From Bagarius yarrelli (Eukaryota; Chordata; Actinopteri; Siluriformes; Sisoridae): a DNA stretch of 64,000 nt. The stretch is taken from contig VCAZ01000001.1 in NCBI GenBank assembly GCA_005784505.1, positions 1,065,001 to 1,129,000 of the forward strand. The letters run 5' to 3'. How positions within the stretch are numbered: the first letter of the stretch is position 1; the number at the start of each line of letters is the position of its first letter. Positions 1 through 46,290 of this stretch are shown here, one piece after another. The notes under the pieces were generated by a model. The model searched no databases. It had not been told where the DNA came from and worked only from the letters and a program-made list of their open reading frames with translations. Both the position numbers and the translations under genes were made by a program.

Positions 1-217
1 GAGCGACAGAAACTTTGTGTCCACTCTTGTTCTTGACACTAAGCTGAGAACGCACAAGAGCCAATCTAGGGCATGTCCTTAAGAGCCCTCTGTCAACTCC
101 TGCTGTCCTTTTTTTCTTTGGATTTTATGTCCTGCACTACTTTCTTTATACAAGCAGGAAAAGAATACACTTGATTTTGTAAGAACTATTTAATGACAGT
201 AACCGTCTTCATATGAG

Positions 218-309
218 CTAGGGTTAGGACTAGGGTTAGGACTAGGGTTAGGACTAGGGTTAGGACTAGGGTGAGGACTAGGGGTAGGACTAGGGGTAGG
301 GGTAGGGGT
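218..309. repeat. 12-bp telomere-like minisatellite
   Basis: Tandem GGGTTAGGACTA units with drift (GGGTGAGGACTA, GGGGTAGGACTA) toward the 3' end. It embeds the TTAGGG word but with a 12-bp period, inside a celf2 intron. Confidence 0.85.
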
Positions 310-756
310 TTTTTTTGTCTTTGTTTTTTTTGTCTTTCGGAACAAGTGTCGAAAATAAACTCTTCCCCATCTGGTCTTTTTAAACAAGCGCTGATTTTGA
401 CGCCGCTGATGAATCCACATCCGCCGCGTGGGAGTGAAACTGCACCACTTACGCTCAAGTCGCAATTTAACGTTCTCAGTACCTGAAACAAGCCTGAAAT
501 GATTATTATCCTCGTATAGGAAACGCTTTCAGTTCCCAGGTTATTGAGGACATTTTACTGTTTTTTTTTCTCTTTTTACTCTTACTTTATGATCAGTTTC
601 TTAGAATTAAATGAAACACACACACAGGTGGTTATTAGAACACAGATTACATTCCAATGATACTTTTGTAATCATGTTTAGCATTCGATTTCTTTTGTTG
701 TGTAACTGTGGTGCGGCTGTCGTGTCTTTAGTAAATATACTACAACTTAGCGACTA

Positions 757-885
757 GCTGAGCGATTGGCGGTTAAGGGCCTTGCTCAGGGGCCCAACAG
801 TGGTGGCTTGTTGCTGCTGGGAATCAAACCCCGGTCTTTCTGGTATCAGTCCAACACCTTAACCACTAAGCCACCACGTCCCCTT
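757..885 (-). mobile_element. SINE family 1 copy (tRNA-derived)
   Basis: In minus orientation it shows the tRNA-like head (AGTGGTTAAGGTGTTGGACT), the GGGCCCCTGAGCAAGGCCCTTAA body and the TTGGCGGTT end. Confidence 0.8.
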
Positions 886-919
886 AAAAAATATCTAATG
901 TTTAAAATGATTTCTTATT

Positions 920-1085
920 TTTTAAGTTACATTTTTGGGCATTTTTGCCTTTATTACACAGACAGGACAGAAAGGAAACAGGGACAGAGGGAAATAGGAG
1001 GGTGGGACCGGAAAGAACCCCTGAGCCGGAATCAAACCCTGGTCGCCAGAGCGCAGCAGCGTATGAGTAGCGGCGCCTTAACCCA
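920..1085 (-). mobile_element. SINE family 2 copy (tRNA-derived)
   Basis: Reverse complement of a family with head GGCGCCG..GTGGGTTAAGG, a GGTTTGATTCC-like B box and a tail near CTGTCC..ATAAAGGCAAAAATG. Other copies lie at 42380, 42786, 52375, 54513 and 55597. Confidence 0.75.
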
Positions 1086-1110
1086 CAACCTCACATACGC
1101 CGTTGCATGT

Positions 1111-1299
1111 TTATATTTACAGCATTTGTCAGATGTTCTTATCCAGAGCGGCTTATATTATTCTCTGTTATATAACTGAGCAATTGGGGGTTAGGGGTCT
1201 TGCTCAGGGGCCCAGCAGTGGTAGCTTGGTGGTGCTGGGAATTGAACCCTGATATTCAAGGTTGTACTCCAAGACCTTAACCACTGCGGTCCCACTTCC
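1111..1299 (-). mobile_element. SINE family 1 copy, near full length
   Basis: Includes the 3' tail motif (ACAGCATTTGTCAGATG, then TTATCCAGAGCG) through to the tRNA-like head. Confidence 0.85.
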
Positions 1300-1398
1300 T
1301 CTTTGATAGAAAGGGGAAGCAGTTGAGGACAGAGGGGAACAAGCGAATGCACAAACATACATACTGATCATTACTTTTTCTCTGCAAGTCTTTGAAAT

Positions 1399-1443
<45 letters not shown>

Positions 1444-1468
1444 AACTACTGTTTATTCTGTCTTACAG

Positions 1469-37339
<35,871 letters not shown>

Positions 37340-37724
37340 TCTAATTGCTAGGGTCACTTCCTCTCTGTCCCTACACTGCTAGGGTAAGTCCCCACTGCTG
37401 CCACGGCAACCACCCTGGGGATGGGAACAGGGGGGACGTAGGGGAGAGTTTCACCCTTAACACCACTAGAGGGAGTTATTTTCCCCTCAAACATTCTTTT
37501 GAAACTTTTTTGATGGCAGTATTATTATTTTTTTTATTATATTATGATTATTATGATTATTATGATTAATATTATTTGGTTTTTATTCACATAAACGCTT
37601 CCATTTTTGCTATTATTTTGTATGACCTGCGATGAATGAGTAGCTATTGCTGTTTTTTTTTCTTTTTTAAGTTGTGTATAAAAATTAATTTATTATAATT
37701 TTTTGGAAAAATAGATATTTATAT

Positions 37725-37727
<3 letters not shown>

Positions 37728-37772
<45 letters not shown>
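37728..37772. repeat. celf2: poly(T) tract of about 43
   Basis: One of the longest homopolymers in the window, about 390 bases after the celf2 stop. Confidence 0.95.
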
Positions 37773-37775
<3 letters not shown>

Positions 37776-38206
37776 GATGATAACGACAACAACAGCCGAA
37801 AGGAACGTTCTCTAAACTACATTTATTTTCCCGTTTTGAACCTTGAGGCTTGTGAGATCGTGTAGAAATGGGGCCAGAGCCCCCCCAAAAAAAGCACCAA
37901 TATGCACGCTCGACTTTGCCCTTTGACCTCTGGTGTTGGCTTCGGGCTCCGCTGCTCATTCGACCCCTCGGCCCAACAGCACCAGAGAGAAAAGGGTCAA
38001 AACCCGATGTGGCCTCGCTGTAGTTAACGGCAACAACTGCCAAAAGAGACATACAACACATGCGCACACACACACACACACACACACACGTATACACACA
38101 CCTGCCATTAAAGCATTACACCTTTTGCGTTTATTTTTTGTTGTTGGTTTCTGTGGTGTTTGTCCAACAGAGCATTTTATGTAGAGCATTTTAAAAAGAG
38201 ATGACG

Positions 38207-38230
38207 AATAAAATGAAATCTAATAATAAA
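38207..38230 (+). promoter_or_regulatory. candidate proximal poly(A) signals (two AATAAA)
   Basis: AATAAA at 38207-38212 and again at 38225-38230, about 0.87 kb after the celf2 stop, followed by GT-rich sequence (GTTTTATGTTACC). They could give a short 3' UTR. Confidence 0.5.
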
Positions 38231-38837
38231 GCGTTTTATGTTACCGGCGGGGTGGCGGGTTCAACTGCGAATACTTGATGTTTATTGAGATAACAAATTA
38301 ATATATCAGAGTACAGAAAACCACAGGCCTGTAAATTGTATTTGTAAAAAAAAAAAAAAAAAGCAGTTCTATTTTTATATACAAGAAAAAAAAATTTCTA
38401 CTGCCTCTACTGAAGCAAAAGACTTTATTTATTCTAGTTAAGTGATCGGGTTTGTGCAGACTTACTTTTCGTCGTCCGGTCTTCGGAAATCACGTCAATC
38501 TGATGTGGGAAGAGAACAGAGGATTGCCCCCCCCCCCTCCTCTATCTCTCATCTTTCCGTCCTTATCTCTCTTCCTCTTATCCGTCTTTCTTTGTTCTGT
38601 CATGTCTCGGATTTATTCCAGTCTAATGGGGCTGCACGGTCGTCCTGATCAGGTCCAATGATACTGTCTGTTAGAGTTATTCACTGGGAATAAATCAAGT
38701 GGCAGCTCAGCACTCGGGCTCAGGCCTGCGCTCTGCTGGAAGAAAGACCAAGACTCCATCAAGTCTAAGATTCCTGAGCAAACCAGCTTAACCCTGAACC
38801 TCGCTCAGCTCTGTGTGGGGACTTGACTCCAACCGAC

Positions 38838-39135
38838 ATATGACCAAATGATCCCATACTATATAGTAGGTGATACTGAGTATGAGAGGCGAGTAGTATG
38901 TCTGCTACTCCCGCCTGGATTTTGAAGTATGTATACAATAAACACTGCTTTCCCATGAGTCCACGGGAGAGACGACTGGTCCAGGACCAGAAGAAAAAAA
39001 CATAGTTCCATCATCCAACTTTAATCTCACGCTGTGACGTCGTATGTCATGTGGTAATATCAACATGGCGGATGTGGTACGGCCCTTAGTTCATTCATAC
39101 TACCCGTAATTATTCTATAATAACATACTGTTTTA
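38838..39135. mobile_element. DNA-element fragment (ATACTATATAGTAGG family)
   Basis: Shares CCTGGATTTTGAAGTATG, AATATCAACATGGCGGATG and TTCATACTACCCGTAA-like words with 47757-48345. This copy is shorter. Confidence 0.6.
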
Positions 39136-39151
39136 ACAATAAGGGAAGGAC

Positions 39152-39159
39152 AGCATCTA

Positions 39160-39206
<47 letters not shown>

Positions 39207-39345
39207 GTCTGTCTGTCTATCTATCTATCTGTCTGTCTGTCTATCTATTTATCTGTCTATCAACAGTATCTATCTACAGCATCTACAGCATCTATCTTCT
39301 GTATCTGTCTATCGATCTGTCTGTCTGTCTGTCTGTAAATCTACA
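39152..39345. repeat. GTCT/ATCT tetranucleotide array
   Basis: Alternating (CTGT)n and (CTAT)n blocks with an imperfect tail. It is the complement of the GACA/GATA motif seen at 3029-3252. Confidence 0.9.
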
Positions 39346-40645
39346 ATATCTGACAGACAGACACACGTCTCTTACTGACTCTTACTGACTTTTACCGAGT
39401 CCAGTCCAGTCCAGTCCAGTCCAGGCGGCGGAGGGTTCAGGGTTTTGTTGAAGAGCTCAGACGGTCAATAGGACGGAACTTTTCTCCGTTTAATTCTCTC
39501 TGTTGTAGACGACGAGTCTGGAAATTCAATTAGCGCGCAGGTAAAAAGTGACCTTTTCCATTATAATTACAGCAAATTGTAATTTGTGTGATGAATTGTG
39601 AAGCCCTACTCTTTTGCTCCCTTGTCCTTTTTCCTCCTCTCTCGATCCCTCGCCGTGAGTAGTGGCACTTTACACGTGCGCTCTCTTTTTTCTCTCTTTT
39701 TTTCTTCTGTTCCATTTTGGCTTCGTCTGGTCTTCTGTTTTTTTTTTTTGTTTTTTGTTTCCTGCGTTACAAAAATAGAACTGCGTGTATTCGTTTTCCA
39801 GCTGAAGATCCATCACGCTGTGTCTCTTCATCAAGGGACCGATGGATTCTTTGGGTGTGTGTGTGTGTGTGTGTGTGTGTGGATGTACATATCATTTACA
39901 TATGTTTATCTGTGTAAAATATGTGTAATATTTAAAAAAAAAAAATGAAAACCCCCTTCTTGCCCTGGGTTACCGCTGGCTAGTGGCGCTGTTGTTGTCG
40001 TTGTTGATGTTGTTGCTGTTGTTGTTGTTATCTGTTGTTTGTTCTCATGGTTTATTAATGCTGTAGTTGTGTGCCAGAGGCTGTGTGTGTAACTCTCCTC
40101 TCCCGTTTTCTTCCCTAGAAACTCATCTCCATGACTCTTTGCTCATCGTTTGCCTAGCATGTCTACGTGGCGTTCAAAAAAAAAAAAAAAAAAAAAAAAT
40201 CGTCTCATCGTCTCGTCATTGTCTCCGATGTCTTTCTGAGTTCTCCTGATCATAATCTGGTCTCCTCCTACTGATCTCTCCTCGACTTTGATCTTAGCTT
40301 GGTCTTTGTTGTTGTTGGGTTTTTTTTGCATGTGACCTCATTTGGAGCTTTTACCTGTTTTTCTGTTTTAGACTTTTTTTTGTTGTTGTTGTTCTTTCTC
40401 TTTTTATTAGAACAGTCGGGGGAGGGAGGGGGCGGAGAAGGAAAGGAAAGGAAAATAAATAAATAAATAATAAATAAATAAATAAATAAATAAATACGTA
40501 TGGAATGTGAAGAAGCGCTGAAGCTGCGATCACTCTCGCGAATAGGTAGAGTCTATTTCACAACACACAACCCGAAGCGTCGTCCTTTTCAGAAGCGCCG
40601 TTTTTTACCATTTCACAGATATTAAAAAAAAAAAGATATATATAT

Positions 40646-40682
<37 letters not shown>

Positions 40683-41143
40683 ATACACAAACCTGTGGCG
40701 AAGAAAAATATACGAAAGGATTTGCATCGTTTGTTAGCTTCGGATCTTTTTTTTTTTTATTATTATTTGCTTAACATTTCATTTTCGTTTTTTTTTTTTT
40801 TTTTTGGTTGTTTGTTGTTTTTTTGTCCTTTTCATTCAATTAAAGTAAACTTGAAAGTACAATACAGGGATTGGCTTGGGGAAACTTCCTGTCAGCACGT
40901 ACAGGTAGACCCGGCTGGTTTCTACACGAACTAGACTACTTCCAAGCAGTTTTAATATTAAAAAAAAACTGTCTAATTGAACTTAAGAGTCTCTCAGAGC
41001 GAGCTTGTGGTTTTTACATTTTTCAGGCAGTGTAAAGTTTTTTGATAAGGCCATTTGAAGTGGCTCGGTTTCTCATTAAAGTCTATATAAAACCACTTTT
41101 TTCTAGAGTAGTAAAGGTATTAAAAAAAAAAACGACAAAAAAC

Positions 41144-41176
<33 letters not shown>

Positions 41177-41573
41177 AAAAGAAAAAAAGAGTGCCCTGTT
41201 TGGGGGAAATGCTACCTACATGTCACACCTTTTTGCTGAACTGATCTACCGTTAGACAATCCGTGGTATAAATGCACATGAAATGACCTATATTTTATAC
41301 TGTTTAAATGTATAGAAGAAAAAAAAAAGACCACCAGTTTGTGTGACCCGCGTTCCCGTCGGTGCTTCTCGTGGATTGAAGTCGTGGTTTCATCACAAGT
41401 CTAATAGTCTTATTCGTCTTGTGTTTTTAAAGAGAAGACTAAAAATCGGTTTACTTGAACCTAAACAGAAACCTATCATAGTACTATTGCTACTAGCGTA
41501 TGCCTGTTATTTTACTTTAGTTTTGTTTGTTTTTTTGTTTGTTTGTTTGTTTGTTTGTTTGTATTTTGTTTCT

Positions 41574-41579
41574 ATTAAA
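41574..41579 (+). promoter_or_regulatory. candidate poly(A) signal ATTAAA after (TTTG)n
   Basis: ATTAAA directly follows the UUUG-rich tract. It is a weaker hexamer variant, and the only support is its position in the putative 3' UTR. Confidence 0.25.
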
Positions 41580-42043
41580 GAGTCCCTATTTGGAATTTCT
41601 TGTCGGGTAATTAGCTATATAAACCTTTTACTATGTCAGCTTGTGAAGCATCAATGTCATGATTCTTATTATTTCGGATTTTAATTGTGGGAAACGATAT
41701 TTCGGTGTGTTGTTGCGTTCAGCGAAAATGTACTTTTTTTTTTTTTTTTTTTTTTCTTAAAAAGTTAAAAAAAAAAAAGAAAAAAAAAAAAAAAAAAAAA
41801 AAAAGATGAGTGGAATTTCGTGCCAAATTCTGACGGTACATCCTGCCTACAGCTTCAGTGTATTACTTGTGAAATGATTTGATAACATGGGTATTTTATT
41901 ACGTAAGTGTTTTGTATCCCTCATATTTAAGGATATAGATTAAAAAAAGCGGTTGTTAACTTGCTACTCTGCGGTCTTGTTGCCTGAAACTGTTCATGTT
42001 TTTTGCTTTGATTTTCTTTTGTAAAGATGTAAAAAGTGCCCAT

Positions 42044-42047
<4 letters not shown>

Positions 42048-42088
<41 letters not shown>

Positions 42089-42247
42089 ACACACACACAC
42101 ATACACACGCACCCATGCACGCATACACACACCTGTGCTAAAGGTTGACCTCACAGCCCTCTTTTCTTCTATGGTGTGTGTATGTGAGCCCCCTGAGCAT
42201 GAGTCTCAGCAGCACACACACCCACACACACACACCCACACACACAC
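42048..42247. repeat. (CT)n-(CA)n compound repeat and second CA block
   Basis: (CT)n at 42048-42073 continues into CA-rich sequence to about 42131. A second CA block lies at 42211-42247. Confidence 0.95.
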
Positions 42248-42379
42248 GAATTGGCTTCGTTGCTAGCCTGTTATCGGATACGAGCTGGAGAAGCGGTGTG
42301 TGGCTCATCGGCAGGCATGTGTCGATAGAAAAGTTTCATGTAGAATCATGTTACATCTATTTATTTCTTTTTTTATTCA

Positions 42380-42505
42380 TTTTTAAGTTATATTTTTGGG
42401 TATTTTGGCTTTATTGATAGGACGGGACAGAGATGAGGCAGGGGAAATTGGGGGGTGGGGGGTATTACCGGAGGGGAACCCAAGCCCAAATCGAGCCGTC
42501 GGCCC
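42380..42505 (-). mobile_element. SINE family 2 copy
   Basis: TTTTTGGGTATTTTGGC..TTATTGATAGGACGGGACAG, GGGGAACCCAAGCCC and truncation in the head. Confidence 0.65.
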
Positions 42506-42785
42506 AACATCTATTTTTTAACTGTAAACATGTTTACATGCTATTAAACAGCTGCATTTTAACCAGCATGTCATTTTGGGTGCTTTTTTTAACCAAAAAA
42601 AAAAAAAAAAGATCAAAATGGAACAAAAATGTTTTTTATTATTTTAATAAAATTACCTTTTTTTAAGAAATAACAAAATGACCTGCTAGTTTAAGGAAAG
42701 ATTTGAGGAAAGATCGACTCGCGATCATCTGACATTAGGAATGCCGTTAAATGACAGCATGACCCAGCTCATTTTTGCACAGGGG

Positions 42786-42930
42786 GCATTTTTTTTTGCC
42801 TTGATTGCTAGGACAGAGGGATGAAATAGGGGGAAACAGAGAGGGGGGTAGGAGCGGAAAGGACCTGAGCAGGAATCTAACTCGGAAGTGGGTACCGGTG
42901 CCTTAACCCGCTACACCCCGGCGCCGGCCC
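42786..42930 (-). mobile_element. SINE family 2 copy
   Basis: TTGATTGCTAGGACAGAGGG, GACCTGAGCAGGAATC and a head ending AACCCGCTACACCCCGGCGC. Confidence 0.7.
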
Positions 42931-44262
42931 TGACGCAGATTATTGATTGAGGAGTTTTAATGAGGATTCTGACTGTTCGGCAGGTTGGAAATGACAGAAT
43001 CCACTAATTAATTATTTTTTAATTATTTAATTGTGTCATTTGGGCTCAACTTTTTTCCCCTCATTTTAAACTCGATGCTTTAACCCAGTAGGACAGATGC
43101 ACTGGCGCTCCCCACTGAGGCTTTAAACACATCTGTGTAATCTGTATGCTGCCTTTCTATATCAGAAGCACAAACACTGCCCAGAAATGCCCCCCTCAAC
43201 CCCCCGACAATCCTCCCCTCCTCTTCCCTCCCCTCCACCGGGGCTAATAACTTTTATTTCTCTCTGTCCGTCGGAGACGCAGTGACGTGTGAAGAGTCAT
43301 CGGCACATGCCTGTTTTCTGCCTCTTTCTCCGTCGTTTGTCTCTCTCACTCTTTATCTCGTCCTGTCTCGCTCTTTCTCTTTGCTTCTTCAGGTCTTTAA
43401 AGCAGCCTGATGCCAAATAGGACACCTCGGCCGTCCACGGTACCACACGTTCCCGTTGCACTTTTTTTTGTCGAAAACGTTTACGCAGGTTGTAAATGAC
43501 CCGTATGTACACATAAAGACATACAGTACAATCTTGTTTACAGTGCAGTGTGGTTTACAGCCGCCCCCCCCCCCCCCTCTAAGAAAAACCCCTGTTTACT
43601 TCACTAAAGCACTATTTTCTACCCAAATCCTGCCGATGCCTTAACACGATGCTCAGTTAGTGGGGTGGAATAGGCTGCCACCCGAGTGCTGCCAAGGTTC
43701 TTTGTTGCGTTAGTGTTTGGTGTGTTTGTGTATGTTGTGTGTTTTGTCCCAATAATACACCTAGGGTATTACCGTACCAAGAACTGCCAATTGCAGAGCT
43801 GCAGGGAGGGGCAACTTCTACCAGCTTCTACAGCACAGGTCTCACGTATCGTCAGCCGTAAAAGCACAAAAAAAGCACACACAATTCTTAGCACAGGCGG
43901 TATTACAGTGTTACCCGTCAGCGTCCGGACGGCTCTACCGACTCACAGGACATCCTGAAATTTGCATATATTTTTCCACAATCCCAGACGAAGACTTTTA
44001 AACAGCGAAAGTTTTTCTTTCTTGCGCTTTAATCACTCGCTTTCAGTTATCCTGATTAGGGGTGTGCGGTGGATCTGAAGGCTGTCCCAGGAATTCTGTG
44101 CCAGAGGAAATGAGACATCCGAGTCTGGATGCCGGTACTTCGTTTCAGAAGAGAGAAGCGTCTTAAATACAATCGGAATAAAATATTTTAGTGTCTTAAT
44201 GAGTGGTACAAATTAAAAGTAGCAGGAAAAAAATGCTCATTAAGATACAACACAAAGAAATA

Positions 44263-44430
44263 TTGGTTAAGGTGTTGGACTGCTAATCGGAAGATTGTAA
44301 GTTCAATTCCCAGCACCATCAAGCTGCCACTGTGGGGCCCCTGAGCGAGACCCTTAACCTCCAACTGCTCAGCTGGATAAATGGTAAATGGTGGGTCGCT
44401 CTGAAGAAGGACATCTACCAAATGCCAGAA
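44263..44430 (+). mobile_element. SINE family 1 copy
   Basis: TTGGTTAAGGTGTTGGACTG head, TTCAATTCCCAGCACC, GGGGCCCCTGAGCGAGACCC and tail CATCTACCAAATGCCAG. Confidence 0.85.
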
Positions 44431-44687
44431 ATGTTCAATTTTATAAACAAATGAAGTTGCTAGCTCGACTGTTGACAGGAGCCGTTACGGCTTCAGGTTC
44501 CTGAGCAAACTGGTTTCAAGTGAATGAAAGAATCTACAGTGGAGACTTAAGCTAACGCTTTAAAGAGTAAAATAATAATTAAAGTATTGATTAAACGGGT
44601 TCAATGATTAACTCTGTGCTTAGAATCGATATAAGAGGAATAGAGAGGGTTAAAATGTTATCCTTAAAGTGTTTGCTCTCTTATTCA

Positions 44688-45400
44688 GGTTAGGGTTAGA
44701 GGGGTTTAGGGTTAGAGTGTTGGGGGTTACAGGGTTTGGGGATTAGGGTTAGGGTTAGTTTTTGGTGTAGGTTTGTTAGGATTAGGGGGTTAGTTTGTTA
44801 GGGTGTTATAGTTAGGGGGTTGGGATTAGGGTTAGTTTGTTAGGATTAGGGGGTTAGTTTGTTAGGGTGTTATAGTTAGGGGGTTGGGATTAGGGTTAGT
44901 TTGATAGGGTTAGGGGGTTAGTTTTTTGTTAGGGTGTTATAGTTAGGGGGTTGGGATTAGGGTTAGTTTGATAGGGTTAGGGGGTTAGTTTGTTAGGGTG
45001 TTATAGTTAGGGGGTTGGGATTAGGGTTTTAGTTTGATAGGGTTAGGGTTAGCATGTTAGGGTGTTAGAATTAGAGGGTTAGGTTTAGGGGTTAGTAAGG
45101 GTGCTAGGATCGGGGTGTTAGCTTTTGGGGTTAGGGGATAGTTGAGGTTAGGGTGTTAGGTTTAGGGGTTAGTAAGGGTGCTAGGATCGGGGTGTTAGCT
45201 TTTGGGGTTAGGGGATAGTTGAGGTTAGGGTGTTAGGTTTAGGGGTTAGTTAGGGTATTAGGATTAGGACGTCAGCGGTTATTTAGGGATAGGGTGTTAG
45301 AGCTTTAGGGGTAGGTGTTAAGATTTGGATGTTAGGATTAGGGTGTTATGTTTAGGGGGTTAGGGTTAATGAGTTAAGGTTTTAGGTTTAGGGATACAGA
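44688..45400. repeat. 0.7-kb degenerate telomere-like TTAGGG block
   Basis: G-rich strand with dozens of TTAGGG, GTTAGGGG and TTAGGGT variants. There are two higher-order units: one of 64-67 bp (landmarks at 44801, 44865, 44932, 44996) and one of 77 bp (landmarks 45081, 45158, 45235). It lies between a SINE and the 45.9-kb segment. Confidence 0.85.
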
Positions 45401-45581
45401 GTAGAGGCTACCGGTTTTCCGCACACTACCAAGGGCTCATCCTTTATCCTAAAAAACACACAGCAGATGAGATTGGATTACAAACAGTATTGGAACAAGG
45501 ACAATTCTTTATTGTTGATGATGATAGTCAACAAAAGGTCAGTGGGTTAAAGCAACAAACGTTACTTTGTCATGTCTCCTG

Positions 45582-45680
45582 TTGTGTGTGTGTGTGTGTG
45601 TGTTCTGCTTAACCATTATCAAAACAAACAGGGTAAGATTTTGCGATCTCGCTACACACACAATCCCGACATGCTCTATT

Positions 45681-45720
<40 letters not shown>

Positions 45721-45847
45721 TACATGTTTAGTAAAGCACAACGTGGTAAGGGTCTTCGCAGACGTGCTGGCTGAGGCTCTTCACTCAGGGGTTTTCTTCA
45801 CCACACACACACACACACACACACCCACACACACACACACACACACA
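45582..45847. repeat. (GT)n and (CA)n cluster
   Basis: (GT)n at 45582-45603, (CA)n at 45683-45718 and a CA block at 45802-45847 just before the 45.9-kb 3' UTR-like segment. Confidence 0.95.
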
Positions 45848-46272
45848 TCTTCTCTTCAATCTGTTTGTTCTTTCTGTTTTTGCTTTTTCTTAAGTGCTAT
45901 TTAACAACAGTGTATTTTACAAGACAAAGTGGAGTTTCTTTGCATTTTTTCGCTTATTATGTCAAGTTTTTTGGAAAATAATACTGTATGTGTTGATCTG
46001 ATGTGCCGTAAAAGAAAATTCGCTTGTTGTCTGTAGATTAATATCATTTTGTTTGATTCTAAAAATGGATTTGAATAGTTTTAAGTATTGTCTTGAAAAA
46101 AAGCCAAAGTCGATGCATTTCAGTGGATTATGTAAGCGTGGTACATGTTTGTTTGACTCCTTGGAATCTGTCATTGGTTGGAATTTAAAAAGTACAAAAA
46201 AAGCAGGCTTTCCTATTTCTAAAACTGATTGTACTTATGCCTTTTGTACCAGTGCAACTTTTTATACTGGCA

Positions 46273-46278
46273 ATTAAA
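46273..46278 (+). promoter_or_regulatory. candidate distal poly(A) signal ATTAAA
   Basis: ATTAAA in CTGGCAATTAAAG, followed by an A-rich run and T-rich sequence. It closes the 45.9-46.3 kb stretch that looks like unique 3' UTR. Another AATAAA lies at 47282-47287. Confidence 0.4.
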
Positions 46279-46290
46279 GAAAAAAAAACA

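Larger units (their letters stand above)
1..1468 (+). other. celf2: celf2 intron upstream of exon A (partial)
   Basis: No coding exon of celf2 is visible here. The stretch holds a telomere-like 12-bp minisatellite near 218-309, three SINE fragments (757-885, 920-1085, 1111-1299) and a 42-bp (GT)n tract (1399-1441) that runs almost to the exon A acceptor. The expected preceding RRM1 exon was looked for and not found, so it lies outside the window. Confidence 0.8.
37340..46290 (+). other. celf2: putative long celf2 3' UTR, interrupted by repeats
   Basis: AT-rich sequence with many homopolymers follows the stop: T tract 37728-37772, (GTT)n 39980-40040, A tract 40175-40199, (AAAT)n 40455-40495, (TA)n 40635-40683, A tract 41145-41177, (TTTG)n 41521-41561, T and A tracts 41732-41756 and 41764-41804. 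Mammalian CELF2 also has a multi-kilobase 3' UTR (recalled). Non-repeat, T-rich sequence continues at 45890-46290. In between lie SINEs and a telomere-like block, probably inserted. Where transcripts end is inference. Confidence 0.5.

Noticed and set aside
186..491. Minus-strand ORFs across the telomere-like repeat
   Set aside because: Half of each is repeat-encoded. The rest has no splice context or recognisable domain.
44688..45400. True chromosome end
   Set aside because: Unique and gene-like sequence continues on both sides and the repeats are highly degenerate, so it is interstitial.
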